Assembly (NCBI RefSeq): GCF_008042075.1
Contig: NZ_RDBN01000037.1
Coordinates: 1,825,106-1,862,852 of the forward strand
Length of the DNA stretch: 37,747 nucleotides
DNA from: Streptomyces sp. UW30
Lineage (GTDB): Bacteria > Actinomycetota > Actinomycetes > Streptomycetales > Streptomycetaceae
Direction of reading: 5' to 3'
The position numbers were made by a program, and so were the translations under genes. Positions within the stretch are counted from its first letter, which is position 1. Each line of letters opens with the position of its first letter. Under the pieces are notes generated by a model that saw only the letters and a list, made by a program, of their open reading frames with translations, ran no database searches and was not told the DNA's origin. Positions 25,399 to 33,078 of this stretch are shown here, one piece after another.

Positions 25399-25974
25399 TC
25401 AAGTGGTGCGGGCGTTGTCCCGTGGCGCGAGCAACGAGAGCAGTCCGCGCACGCCCGCGTCGAACGCGGCGGGTGAACCGGAGGCGCGGGCGAGGACGTA
25501 GCCGCCCTGGACGGTCGCGACGATCGTCGCCGCGATCGACTCGGCGTCGAGCCCGGCCGCGAACAGGCCCTGCTCCTTGCCCTCCTCGACGATCCCGGCG
25601 AGCCGCTGCCGCAGCCAGTCCAGCGTCTCGTCGACAGGCGCCCGCAGTTCGTCGCTGGCGATCACGTCCGGGTCCATCGTCAGCCGCCCGACCGGACAGC
25701 CGCGCAGCACATCGCGCTCGCGCCGCAGATACGCCTCGATGCGTTCGTACGGTGTGCCCGGTCCGTCGAGTACTCCCGCGGCGGTAGCCCGCATCTCCTC
25801 GGCGGTCCGCCGGATCGCGGCCAGCGCGAGATCGGGCTTGCCCTTGAAGTGGTGGTACATGCTGCCCTGTCCGGCCCCCGCGCGCTCCAGGATGGCCTTG
25901 GGGCTGGTGCCCACATAGCCGCGCTCCCACAGCAGCTCGCGGGTGGACTCGATCAGCCGGTCCGAGGTGCTCAT
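25399..25974 (-). CDS. TetR-family transcriptional regulator
   Basis: The 191-residue protein has the TetR helix-turn-helix at 1-50 (RLIESTRELLWERGYVGTSPKAILERAGAGQGSMYHHFKGKPDLALAAI). An all-helical ligand domain with the AAEM/RRERDVLRGCPVGRL pattern of the YxaF/LmrA-like branch follows. The ATG at 25974 has a gagg site; the upstream extension of the frame runs through the promoter and operator. It heads an operon with the DUF4865 and phosphotriesterase-family genes and is divergent from the SHOCT/ABC operon. A palindrome 8 bases upstream of its start suggests autoregulation. Confidence 0.93.
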   Translation of the reverse strand: MSTSDRLIESTRELLWERGYVGTSPKAILERAGAGQGSMYHHFKGKPDLALAAIRRTAEEMRATAAGVLDGPGTPYERIEAYLRRERDVLRGCPVGRLTMDPDVIASDELRAPVDETLDWLRQRLAGIVEEGKEQGLFAAGLDAESIAATIVATVQGGYVLARASGSPAAFDAGVRGLLSLLAPRDNARTT

Positions 25975-25981
25975 GTCCTCA

Positions 25982-26003
25982 CTGTACATACTAGTAGTTA
26001 CAG
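25982..26003. promoter_or_regulatory. Palindromic operator-like site for the TetR regulator
   Basis: The 22-bp sequence ctgtacata-ctag-tagttacag has two 9-base arms that match in 7 positions around a ctag centre. It stands out as AT-rich in a GC-rich context and lies just upstream of the TetR start, where a repressor would block its own promoter and perhaps the divergent operon. Confidence 0.65.
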
Positions 26004-26182
26004 AAGTCGAGCCGAGTTCCGAGCCCGCACGAGCCTCTCCGGAGCAGTCGAACCGGCCCGCCGTACTCCCCGCGAGGTACACACACTGCCGCTGGCCGTA
26101 CGACGACCCGGACCCCCTGCCGGAGCGAGTCTCGAGACATCACCGAACGACCCGACCGAACCGACTCGGGAGATGACTCGAG

Positions 26183-26467
26183 ATGCAGACACTGGCACAT
26201 TTCGCAGACGGCGGCCCCGGCCCGTGGATCCTCCTCTTCCCGCTGATCTGGGCGGCCGTCGTGATCGGCGGCATCACGCTGCTGCGCCGCACGGTGTGGC
26301 GCGGACGCCGTGGCCCCTGGCGGGCACCCGCCGCCGACGACAACTCGCCCATCACCGTGCTCGGCCACCGCTTCGCCTCCGGCGAGATCGACGAGGACGA
26401 GTACTGGCGCCGGCTGTCCGTCCTGGACGAGCAGTTCGGCCCCAAGGGCAAGGGCGGTGCGGCATGA
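26183..26467 (+). CDS. Small SHOCT-domain membrane protein
   Basis: The 94-residue protein has one transmembrane segment at about 15-35 (WILLFPLIWAAVVIGGITLL) and a C-terminal SHOCT motif (FASGEIDEDEYWRRLSVLDEQFG), a short helical module common in oligomeric membrane-associated proteins. Its stop codon overlaps the start of the ABC ATPase gene (atga at 26464-26467), so the two are coupled. Its role in the transporter operon is unknown. Confidence 0.85.
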   Translation: MQTLAHFADGGPGPWILLFPLIWAAVVIGGITLLRRTVWRGRRGPWRAPAADDNSPITVLGHRFASGEIDEDEYWRRLSVLDEQFGPKGKGGAA

Positions 26468-27222
26468 CGACCACGACGGCCATGACGATCACGCCGACGG
26501 CCGCCCGCGTCGTCGACGCCGTGAAGGTGTACGGCAGCGGCGACACCAGCGTGAGGGCCCTGGACGGGGTGAGCGTCGACTTCCCGGTCGGCCGCTTCAC
26601 CGCGATCATGGGGCCCTCGGGCTCCGGCAAGTCCACGCTGATGCACTGCGCGGCCGGCCTCGACACGCTCACCTCGGGCACCGCCCACATCGGCGACACC
26701 GAGCTGAGCAGCCTCGACGACCGCCGCCTCACCCTCCTGCGCCGGGACCGCGTCGGCTTCGTCTTCCAGTCGTTCAACCTGGTGCCGACGCTGACCGTCA
26801 CGGAGAACATCACGCTGCCGCTCGACCTCGCGGGCGGCAAGGGCGACCGGGAGTGGGTCGACGCACTGATCGACGTCGTCGGGCTGCGCGACCGGCTCCA
26901 CCACCGCCCCTCCGAACTCTCCGGCGGCCAGCAGCAACGAGTCGCCGTCGCCCGGGCCTTCGCCGGACAGCCGGACGTCGTCTTCGCGGACGAGCCGACC
27001 GGCAACCTCGACTCCCGCTCCGGCGGGGAGGTCCTCGGCCTGCTCGGCCGCACCGTGCGCCAGACCGCCCGCACGGTCGTCATGGTCACCCACGACCCGG
27101 TGGCCGCCGCCCACGCCGACGAGGTCGTGTTCCTCGCCGACGGGCGCCTGGTCGACCGCATGGAGTCCCCGACCGCCGACAAGGTCCTGGACCGCATGAA
27201 AGCCTTCGAGGTGCCGTCATGA
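26464..27222 (+). CDS. ABC transporter ATP-binding protein (LolD/MacB type)
   Basis: The 252-residue ATPase has Walker A GPSGSGKST, Q-loop FVFQSFNLVPTLT, signature LSGGQQQRVAVARAF, Walker B DVVFADEPTGNLDS and H-loop VMVTHDP. The DEPTGNLD form is typical of the MacB/LolD/FtsE branch, whose partners are FtsX-type permeases. The ATG at 26464 overlaps the upstream stop by 4 bases, and the gene overlaps the downstream permease in the same way (atga at 27219-27222). The longer open frame upstream is not supported. Confidence 0.95.
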   Translation: MTTTTAMTITPTAARVVDAVKVYGSGDTSVRALDGVSVDFPVGRFTAIMGPSGSGKSTLMHCAAGLDTLTSGTAHIGDTELSSLDDRRLTLLRRDRVGFVFQSFNLVPTLTVTENITLPLDLAGGKGDREWVDALIDVVGLRDRLHHRPSELSGGQQQRVAVARAFAGQPDVVFADEPTGNLDSRSGGEVLGLLGRTVRQTARTVVMVTHDPVAAAHADEVVFLADGRLVDRMESPTADKVLDRMKAFEVPS

Positions 27223-29780
27223 ACGCATCCGTCCGCCTGAGCGCGTCCTCCCTGCGCGCCCACAAGCGACGCTTCGCCGGGACGTTCCTCGCGGTGTTCC
27301 TCGGCGTGGCCTTCCTCGCCGGGACCCTCGTCATGGGCGACACGCTGCGCGCCAGCTTCGACACCATGTTCGGCAACGCGACCAGCGGCACCGACGCCGT
27401 CGTCCGCAGCGCCGACGCCATCACCACGCCCGGCGAGAGCGAGGGCGTGCGCGAACCGGTCGACAGCGACCTCGTGAGCACCGTCGAGAAGGTCCCCGGC
27501 GTCGCGGCCGCCGCGCCCGACATCCAGGGCGCCGGCCAACTCGTCGGCAAGAACGGCGACCCCATCGGCGGCCAGGGCCCGCCCACCCTCGCCGGCAACT
27601 GGATCACCGACCCGCAGCTCAACGCCTACCAGCTCGCCGAGGGCCACGCCCCCCGCGGTTCCGGCGAGGTCGTCATCGACCGCGGCACCGCCGAGCGCGG
27701 CGACCTGAGCATCGGCGACACGACCACCCTGCGCACGCCGGACCCGGTCAAGGTGACCGTCGTCGGCCTCGCGACCTTCGGCGGCGAGGACGGCATGGCC
27801 CAGGTGACCTTCACCGGCATGACCCGGGCCGACGCCGAGAAGTACCTCACGGCCGAGCCGGGCGAGGCGACGAGCATCAAGGTGCGGGCGGGACCCGGCG
27901 TCAGCCAGCAGGAGCTGGTCGACGCCCTCACTCCCGTGCTCCCCAAGGGAGTCGAGGCCATCACCGGCCAGGAGTCGGCCCAGGAGAACACCGACATGAT
28001 CTCCAGCCAGTTCCTGACCGTCTTCACCACCTTCCTGCTGGTGTTCTCCGGCGTCGCCCTGCTGGTCGCAACCTTCTCCATCCACAACACCTTCGCGATC
28101 GTCGTCGCCCAACGCACCCGCGAGAACGCCCTGTTGCGGGCTCTGGGCGCCTCACGCCGCCAGGTCACCGCGTCGACCCTCGTCGAGGCGAGTGCCGTGG
28201 CCGTCACCGCGTCGGCGGCCGGACTCGCGGGCGGCATCGGCATCGCCGCCGGGCTCCAGGCGCTGTTCCCCGCGATCGGATTCCCCTTCCCCGAGGGCGA
28301 CTTGGTGATCAGCGCCCTGTCCATGGCCCTGCCGCTCGCGGTCGGCATCGTGGTCTGCCTCGGCTCCGCCCTGCTGCCCGCCGTACGCGCCGGGCGCACC
28401 GCACCGCTGGCCGCCCTGCGCGAGACGGCCGTCGACACCTCCGGTGCCTCCCGCCTGAGGGCCGTCACCGGCCTGGGGCTCATCGCCCTCGCGGTCGGCA
28501 TCACGCTCATGGGCGTCCTGGTGTCCCCGTCGATCTGGCTGGCGGGTACCGGCGCTGTCCTCGCCCTGGTCGCCTTCGTGGTCCTCGGCCCGGTCGCCTC
28601 CACGACGGCCGTACGGTTCCTCGGCGGCCCTCTCGACCGGCTGCGCGGCGTCACCGGCGGCCTCGCCCGGCGCAACGCCCTGCGCAGCCCGAAGCGCACG
28701 GCCGCCACCGCGAGCGCCCTGATGATCGGCGTGGCCGTGGTGTCCCTGTTCACGGTGTTCGGCGCCTCGCTGAAGGCGACCATGGACCAGACCGTGTCCC
28801 GCTCCTTCGCGGGCGACGTGGCCGTCAGCACCCCGTCGTTCGGCGCGGGCGGCAGCGGCCTGAGCCCGCGGCTCGCCGACGCGGTCCAGAGGCTGCCCGA
28901 GGTGGACACGGCCGTCGGCCTCGGCCGCGGAGTCGCCGAAGTCGACGGCGAGGGACGCGCGCTGACGGTCACCGACCCGGTCGCCCTGGAGCGCACCTTC
29001 GACCTCGGCACCGTCCACGGCTCCCTGCGCGGTCTCGGCACCGACGGCATCGCCATCACCGAGAAGGAAGCCGACAAGCAGCACCTCACGACCGGTGACA
29101 AGGCCCGCCTCACCTTCACCGACGGCCGTACGCAGACGTTCACGGTCCGCGCGCTCTACGGCCAGTCCGAACTCGCCGGGGACTACGTCATCACCCGCGA
29201 CGCCTGGGCACCGCACCGTACCCAGGACGCCGACACGCTGGTCGCGGTCTCCTTCAAGGACGGCGTCGGCACGGACAGCGGAAAGGCCGCGGTCGAGAAG
29301 GTCGCGGCCCAGTACGGCAACCCCGAAGTGCAGACCCGCGACGAGTACGCGCAGTCCTCGGCCGGCGGCATCGACATGATGCTCACCCTCGTCTACGCGC
29401 TGCTCGCCCTCGCGGTGCTCATCGCACTGCTGGGTATCGCCAACGCCCTGACGCTGGCGATCCACGAGCGCACCCGCGAACTGGGCCTGCTGCGGGCCGT
29501 GGGCCAGACCCGGTCCCAGCTGCGTGCCATGGTCCGCTGGGAGTCGGTCCTGGTCGCGGCCTTCGGCACGGTCGGCGGTCTCGCCCTCGGCGCCTTCCTC
29601 GGCTGGGTCCTGGTCGAGGCCTCCGACGGCGCGAGCGACAGCGCCTTCGCCTTCGCGATGCCACCCCTGCAACTCGCGGTGGTGGCCCTGGTCGGCCTCA
29701 CGGCGGGAGCACTGGCGGGCCTGCGCCCGGCGCGTCGCGCGGCACGCCTGGACGTACTGCGGGCCATCGCCACGGAGTGA
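27219..29780 (+). CDS. ABC transporter permease with two FtsX domains
   Basis: The 853-residue protein has an N-terminal transmembrane helix (FAGTFLAVFLGVAFLAGTLVMG), a large extracytoplasmic MacB-like domain to about 255, a first FtsX block (FLTVFTTFLLVFSGVALLVATFSIHNTFAIVVAQRTRENALLRALGASRRQV) and more helices. A second extracytoplasmic domain and a second FtsX block (NALTLAIHERTRELGLLRAVGQTRSQL) reach the C terminus. Duplicated FtsX permeases of this size are common in actinomycetes. They usually export lipids or peptides or act in mechanotransmission rather than import nutrients. It works with the coupled ATPase upstream. The substrate is unknown. Confidence 0.95.
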   Translation: MNASVRLSASSLRAHKRRFAGTFLAVFLGVAFLAGTLVMGDTLRASFDTMFGNATSGTDAVVRSADAITTPGESEGVREPVDSDLVSTVEKVPGVAAAAPDIQGAGQLVGKNGDPIGGQGPPTLAGNWITDPQLNAYQLAEGHAPRGSGEVVIDRGTAERGDLSIGDTTTLRTPDPVKVTVVGLATFGGEDGMAQVTFTGMTRADAEKYLTAEPGEATSIKVRAGPGVSQQELVDALTPVLPKGVEAITGQESAQENTDMISSQFLTVFTTFLLVFSGVALLVATFSIHNTFAIVVAQRTRENALLRALGASRRQVTASTLVEASAVAVTASAAGLAGGIGIAAGLQALFPAIGFPFPEGDLVISALSMALPLAVGIVVCLGSALLPAVRAGRTAPLAALRETAVDTSGASRLRAVTGLGLIALAVGITLMGVLVSPSIWLAGTGAVLALVAFVVLGPVASTTAVRFLGGPLDRLRGVTGGLARRNALRSPKRTAATASALMIGVAVVSLFTVFGASLKATMDQTVSRSFAGDVAVSTPSFGAGGSGLSPRLADAVQRLPEVDTAVGLGRGVAEVDGEGRALTVTDPVALERTFDLGTVHGSLRGLGTDGIAITEKEADKQHLTTGDKARLTFTDGRTQTFTVRALYGQSELAGDYVITRDAWAPHRTQDADTLVAVSFKDGVGTDSGKAAVEKVAAQYGNPEVQTRDEYAQSSAGGIDMMLTLVYALLALAVLIALLGIANALTLAIHERTRELGLLRAVGQTRSQLRAMVRWESVLVAAFGTVGGLALGAFLGWVLVEASDGASDSAFAFAMPPLQLAVVALVGLTAGALAGLRPARRAARLDVLRAIATE

Positions 29781-29823
29781 CGCGGGCAGGGTGCGCCTCG
29801 GCCCTCAGGGCCGGTGGCCCGCC
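29781..29823. terminator. Candidate nested-hairpin terminator between convergent genes
   Basis: An outer stem gcgggc / gcccgc (29782-29787 with 29817-29822) encloses an inner stem cggcc / ggccg with a short loop (about 29799-29813). It begins right after the permease stop, in the 91-base gap before the convergent HATPase gene. No T tract follows. Confidence 0.45.
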
Positions 29824-29871
29824 GACGTTCATCGGCGCGTGCCCACCGACCGAAGCCCCCTCACCGCCCGG

Positions 29872-30423
29872 TCAGCCGACAACGGCCGACCGGGCGGGAG
29901 CGTGTTCGGGCCTGCTGAGGTCGACGCGCCGGCCGACCTCGGCGAACCGCCGCGCGGGCTGCTCCACCGGCACGGTCGTCTTGCGCTGCGGCGGCCGCGC
30001 CGCCCCGGCCCGTACCGCCGCCACGGGCGCGGGCAGCGTGAACCACACGACCTTGCCCGACTCGTCCGGTCGCACACCCCAGCTCTCGCTGACCGCGGCC
30101 ACCATCGCCAGCCCGCGCCCACAAGTGGCGAGCGCGTCGGTGCCCTCGGCGTCCACCACGACCGGCAGACGGGGATCGGAGTCGCGGACCGAGACCGTGA
30201 GCCGGTCGAGCAGCAGCTCGATCTCCACGGTGCACATCTTGTCGGGCCGGGCGTGCTGGTGGACGTTGGTCAACAGCTCGGTCACACCGAGCGCGGCGCG
30301 GTCGATCAAGGGATCCAGATGCCAGTAGCGCAACTGCGCAGAGACGATTCTGCGGACCTGGCCGATCCGCGACGGCAGGGCTTGGAGCTCCACCGTGCAG
30401 TGCCTGCTTGGGTAGCTGATCAC
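29872..30423 (-). CDS. HATPase_c-domain protein of the anti-sigma (RsbW/SpoIIAB-like) type
   Basis: The 183-residue protein has a GHKL ATPase domain with the N-box ALGVTELLTNVHQHA and the G-box CGRGLAMVAAVSESWGV, and no histidine-kinase dimerisation part. Streptomyces has many such small RsbW-like kinases, thought to act on anti-anti-sigma factors. The Pro/Arg-rich tail from about 140 is not part of the domain. The start is a GTG at 30423 (VISYPSRHCTVELQ) with a ggggag site; the longer frame runs into the promoter. No sigma factor or anti-anti-sigma gene is adjacent, so the partner is unknown. Confidence 0.87.
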   Translation of the reverse strand: MISYPSRHCTVELQALPSRIGQVRRIVSAQLRYWHLDPLIDRAALGVTELLTNVHQHARPDKMCTVEIELLLDRLTVSVRDSDPRLPVVVDAEGTDALATCGRGLAMVAAVSESWGVRPDESGKVVWFTLPAPVAAVRAGAARPPQRKTTVPVEQPARRFAEVGRRVDLSRPEHAPARSAVVG

Positions 30424-30607
30424 GGCTGCGACTCCCCGACTGAAGAGGTCCGGAAGAACACGGAGTACGGATCCAGCAGGGTGCTTTAAGGAAACGGCCG
30501 CCTGCTGTAGTGGCCGGCGGGCTGGTTCGCAGCGTTGTCGCCGGTAAACCCAGAGTGACGTGAGACCAGCGTGACGCAAGGGGTGCGGTACCGCAACTCG
30601 CGGTGAC

Positions 30608-30931
30608 TCAGCCCTTACGCCCCGCAGCCTTCCGTACGGCCTCGATGAACCGGCGCGCCGCGGGCGGACCGGGTTCCCCCGGTGCGGGGTCGTGCTCGCC
30701 CAGCGTCAGGGAGTAGCGGTTGCCGTTGAGGTCCGCGAGCGCTCGGTCGTCCGGGGCGAACCAGGGCTTGGACGCCCGTACCGCCTGCACCGGCGCGCTG
30801 TCGATCTCGCTGCCGTAGCTGGTGAGCAGTTGCAGCCTGCCGTCGCTTATCCGCACCTGCCCGGCCCGGGTCAGGGAGCGCCGCCGCTTCCCGATCCGCA
30901 CGCCCGTGGCCCTGAACTCCGGCTCAGCCAT
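30608..30931 (-). CDS. Conserved hypothetical protein
   Basis: The 107-residue protein starts MAEPEFRATGVRIGKRRRSLTRAGQVRISDGRLQLLTSYGSEIDSAPVQAVRASKPWF. Short strands, paired basic residues and a conserved-looking YSLTLGEHDP suggest a small beta-rich, PH-like fold, but I cannot assign a family. There is no signal peptide or membrane segment. The ATG at 30931 has an aaggggcgggg site. It lies 184 bases upstream of the HATPase gene on the same strand. Confidence 0.7.
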   Translation of the reverse strand: MAEPEFRATGVRIGKRRRSLTRAGQVRISDGRLQLLTSYGSEIDSAPVQAVRASKPWFAPDDRALADLNGNRYSLTLGEHDPAPGEPGPPAARRFIEAVRKAAGRKG

Positions 30932-31157
30932 GCCCCGCCCCTTAGTGCGCGTCGGTGTGCCGGTCCGTCCTGCGTGGGCCGTGGCCGGCTCTGGTCGTGA
31001 TCCAGTGTGCCCCCCGTCCGGGATCGCTGTCCCGTCCGGTGCAGTCTGCCCGCGTACCGCGTCGAGCACCAGTACGCGCGTCGCCCCTGGCCGGGGCGCT
31101 CGGAGCACTCGCACGAATGCGCCCCCGAGGGTCCGGTGAGCCACCGGTCCAGGGATG

Positions 31158-31176
31158 CCTTTGAGGCTCTCAAAGG
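31158..31176. promoter_or_regulatory. Perfect inverted repeat upstream of the Cds1-like gene
   Basis: The arms cctttgag and ctcaaagg are exact reverse complements around the loop gct. The site lies about 95 bases before the GTG start. It could be a repressor-binding site or an mRNA leader hairpin. Confidence 0.6.
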
Positions 31177-31178
31177 TG

Positions 31179-31217
31179 TGTTTATGCAGGTGAGAAGCGT
31201 GCGGAAGATGTTTATGC
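31179..31217 (+). repeat. Pair of tgtttatgc direct repeats in the Cds1 leader
   Basis: The 9-mer tgtttatgc occurs at 31179-31187 and again at 31209-31217, a 30-base period of about three helical turns. Both copies are AT-rich in a GC-rich surround. Confidence 0.55.
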
Positions 31218-31270
31218 TCGAAGCGACGGCAGCGCGATTCGCACTGCCGCACAGCCCGAGGAGCACCGCC

Positions 31271-32395
31271 GTGAGTACCGTCCAACAGACCCCGTCCGGC
31301 GTGACCCTCGACGTCGACCACAGCGACGCGGGCTACCGCGTCTGGCTGAAAGAAGCCGTGCGCAAGGTGCAGGCCGACGCCAACCGTTCGGCCGACACGC
31401 ACTTGTTGCGCTTCCCGCTGCCGGAGCAGTGGGGCATCGACCTGTACCTCAAGGACGAGTCGACGCACCCGACGGGAAGCCTCAAACACCGGCTCGCCCG
31501 TTCGCTGTTCCTCTACGGCCTGTGCAATGGCTGGATCCGGCCGGACCGCCCGGTGATCGAGGCGTCCAGCGGCTCGACGGCCGTCTCCGAGGCGTACTTC
31601 GCGAAGCTGATCGGCGTGCCCTTCATCGCGGTCATGCCGCGCACGACAAGCGCCGAGAAGTGCCGCCTCATCGAGTTCCACGGCGGACAGTGCCACTTCG
31701 TGGACGACTCGCGGAAGATGTACGAGGAGTCGGCCCGCCTCGCGGTGGAGACCGGCGGCCACTACATGGACCAGTTCACCTACGCCGAACGGGCCACGGA
31801 CTGGCGCGGCAACAACAACATCGCCGAGTCCATCTTCCGTCAGCTGCAGCTGGAGCGGTTCCCCGAGCCCGCGTGGATCGTCGCCACCGCCGGCACCGGC
31901 GGCACCTCCGCGACCCTCGCCCGGTACGTCCACTACATGCAGTACGACACCCGCATCTGTGTCGCCGACCCGGAGAACTCCTGCTTCTTCGAGGGGTGGA
32001 CCACCGGCGATCCGGACGTCACCTGCGACTGCGGCTCCCGCATCGAAGGCATCGGCCGTCCCCGCATGGAACCCAGCTTCGTACCCGGCGCCGTCGACCG
32101 GATGATGAAGGTGCCGGACGCGGCGAGCGTGGCCGCCGTGCGCGCCCTGGAGCAGGCCATCGGCCGCAAGGCGGGCGGCTCCACCGGAACCGGGCTGTGG
32201 AGCGCGCTGAAGATCGTCGCCGAGATGGTGGCCGAGGGACGGCGCGGGAGCGTGGTGACGCTGCTGTGCGACCCGGGGGACCGGTACCTCGACAAGTACT
32301 ACTCGGACGCGTGGCTTACCGAGCAGGGCTTGGACATCGCGCCGTACTCGACGGCCATCGAACAGCTCCTGCAGACGGGAGTCTGGCCCGAGTGA
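31271..32395 (+). CDS. cds1: PLP-dependent cysteine desulfhydrase/synthase family protein (Cds1-like)
   Basis: The 374-residue protein belongs to the fold-II PLP family. The cofactor lysine is K72 in [16 protein letters not shown] substrate loop [15 protein letters not shown] and the phosphate-binding glycine loop [14 protein letters not shown] are visible. It is longer than CysK (about 310 residues). Its middle region ([12 protein letters not shown]) and its [14 protein letters not shown] segment match mycobacterial Cds1, which degrades L-cysteine to pyruvate, sulfide and ammonia. It is therefore more likely a desulfhydrase than a synthase. The start is the GTG at 31271 with a gaggag site; the longer frame covers the leader, which carries regulatory-looking repeats. 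Confidence 0.85.
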   Translation: MSTVQQTPSGVTLDVDHSDAGYRVWLKEAVRKVQADANRSADTHLLRFPLPEQWGIDLYLKDESTHPTGSLKHRLARSLFLYGLCNGWIRPDRPVIEASSGSTAVSEAYFAKLIGVPFIAVMPRTTSAEKCRLIEFHGGQCHFVDDSRKMYEESARLAVETGGHYMDQFTYAERATDWRGNNNIAESIFRQLQLERFPEPAWIVATAGTGGTSATLARYVHYMQYDTRICVADPENSCFFEGWTTGDPDVTCDCGSRIEGIGRPRMEPSFVPGAVDRMMKVPDAASVAAVRALEQAIGRKAGGSTGTGLWSALKIVAEMVAEGRRGSVVTLLCDPGDRYLDKYYSDAWLTEQGLDIAPYSTAIEQLLQTGVWPE

Positions 32396-32437
32396 CCGAA
32401 GCTTGAGTGGCCTCGGCACAGCCGACTACGGTCCGGC

Positions 32438-32530
32438 AACGCCCTGAGGGGCGCGGGCTGTATCGATGTGCGGCTCCGCCGCGCGGGCGCTACCAGCCAC
32501 GACGGACCCGCGGACGACCGGCCGCCTGTC
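32438..32530. repeat. Streptomyces-type intergenic repeat element
   Basis: The stretch containing cgccctgaggggcg, tgtatcgatgtgcggctccgccgcgcgggcgc and accagccacgacggacccg closely resembles a short GC-rich interspersed element that I recall from intergenic regions of many Streptomyces chromosomes. It has hairpins at 32440-32453 (cgccc-tgag-gggcg) and 32470-32482 (gcgg / ccgc). It sits between the convergent Cds1-like and SRPBCC genes and may serve as a terminator. Confidence 0.65.
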
Positions 32531-32550
32531 GCGGCCCTCCCGGCGGAGCG

Positions 32551-33018
32551 TCACGTCAGCCGCCGGTCCAGCGCCCCCACCGCGCCCCGGAACGTCCGCC
32601 CGAGACCGGCCTTCGCGAGACCGAACGCGAACCGGAAGGGTGCCGTGCCGTCCACGGCGAACGTCCACTGCACGCGCGTGCCGGTCCCCGCCGGGGCCAG
32701 CCGCCACTCCTCGACCATGGCCCGCGCCCCCGGCGCGTTGGTGAGGTCGACGCGGTAGGCGTACACGTCGGGGCTCTTCGCCGCGAGTATCGTCTCCTCG
32801 AAGCGTGTGCCGCCCTTGAGACGCACCTCGCGCCGTGCTCCGTCGTCCAGCGGGCGGGCCAGCGTCACCGCCGCGAACCACTCGGGCCAGCCCGGCACAT
32901 CCTCGGCGAGCGCGTGGAACACCGTCTCGGGGGGAGCGGATATCTCCCGTGCGAAGACGTGCCGTACGGGCGCGGTCCCGACGAAGTCGAGCCCCACCTC
33001 ACGCAGCAGATGAGCCAT
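32551..33018 (-). CDS. SRPBCC (START-like) family protein, polyketide cyclase/dehydrase type
   Basis: The 155-residue protein has the helix-grip pattern of the SRPBCC superfamily: REISAPPETVFHALAEDVPGWPEWFAAVTLARPLDD, then RFEETILAAKSPDVYAYRVDLTNAPGARAMVEEWRLAPAGTGTRVQWTFAVDG and a long C-terminal helix. These proteins bind hydrophobic ligands in an internal cavity; the ligand is unknown. No polyketide genes are near, so a role in that kind of synthesis is not implied. The ATG at 33018 gives family-typical length. Confidence 0.87.
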   Translation of the reverse strand: MAHLLREVGLDFVGTAPVRHVFAREISAPPETVFHALAEDVPGWPEWFAAVTLARPLDDGARREVRLKGGTRFEETILAAKSPDVYAYRVDLTNAPGARAMVEEWRLAPAGTGTRVQWTFAVDGTAPFRFAFGLAKAGLGRTFRGAVGALDRRLT

Positions 33019-33078
33019 GGACGAGAACCCCCTGTGGGCGAGGCTGCACCGGGCAGCGCCACCCTAGCTGGCACCCCG

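Larger units (their letters stand above)
30932..31270. promoter_or_regulatory. Divergent intergenic region before the cysteine desulfhydrase gene
   Basis: This 339-base gap has no convincing gene. It contains a perfect inverted repeat cctttgag-gct-ctcaaagg (31158-31176) and two copies of tgtttatgc (31179-31187 and 31209-31217), 30 bases apart. The second copy could serve as a -10 region. The part from 30932 to about 31140 shows no clear structure. Confidence 0.6.

Noticed and set aside
25849-26463. N-terminal extension of the ABC ATPase frame
   Set aside because: It crosses the TetR promoter and the SHOCT gene. The ATG at 26464 overlaps the SHOCT stop and gives a normal ATPase length.
30584-30595. 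Perfect 12-bp palindrome tgcggtaccgca before the HATPase gene
   Set aside because: It is short, has no loop and lies closer to the neighbouring gene's stop than to a promoter. Chance palindromes of this size are common in GC-rich DNA.
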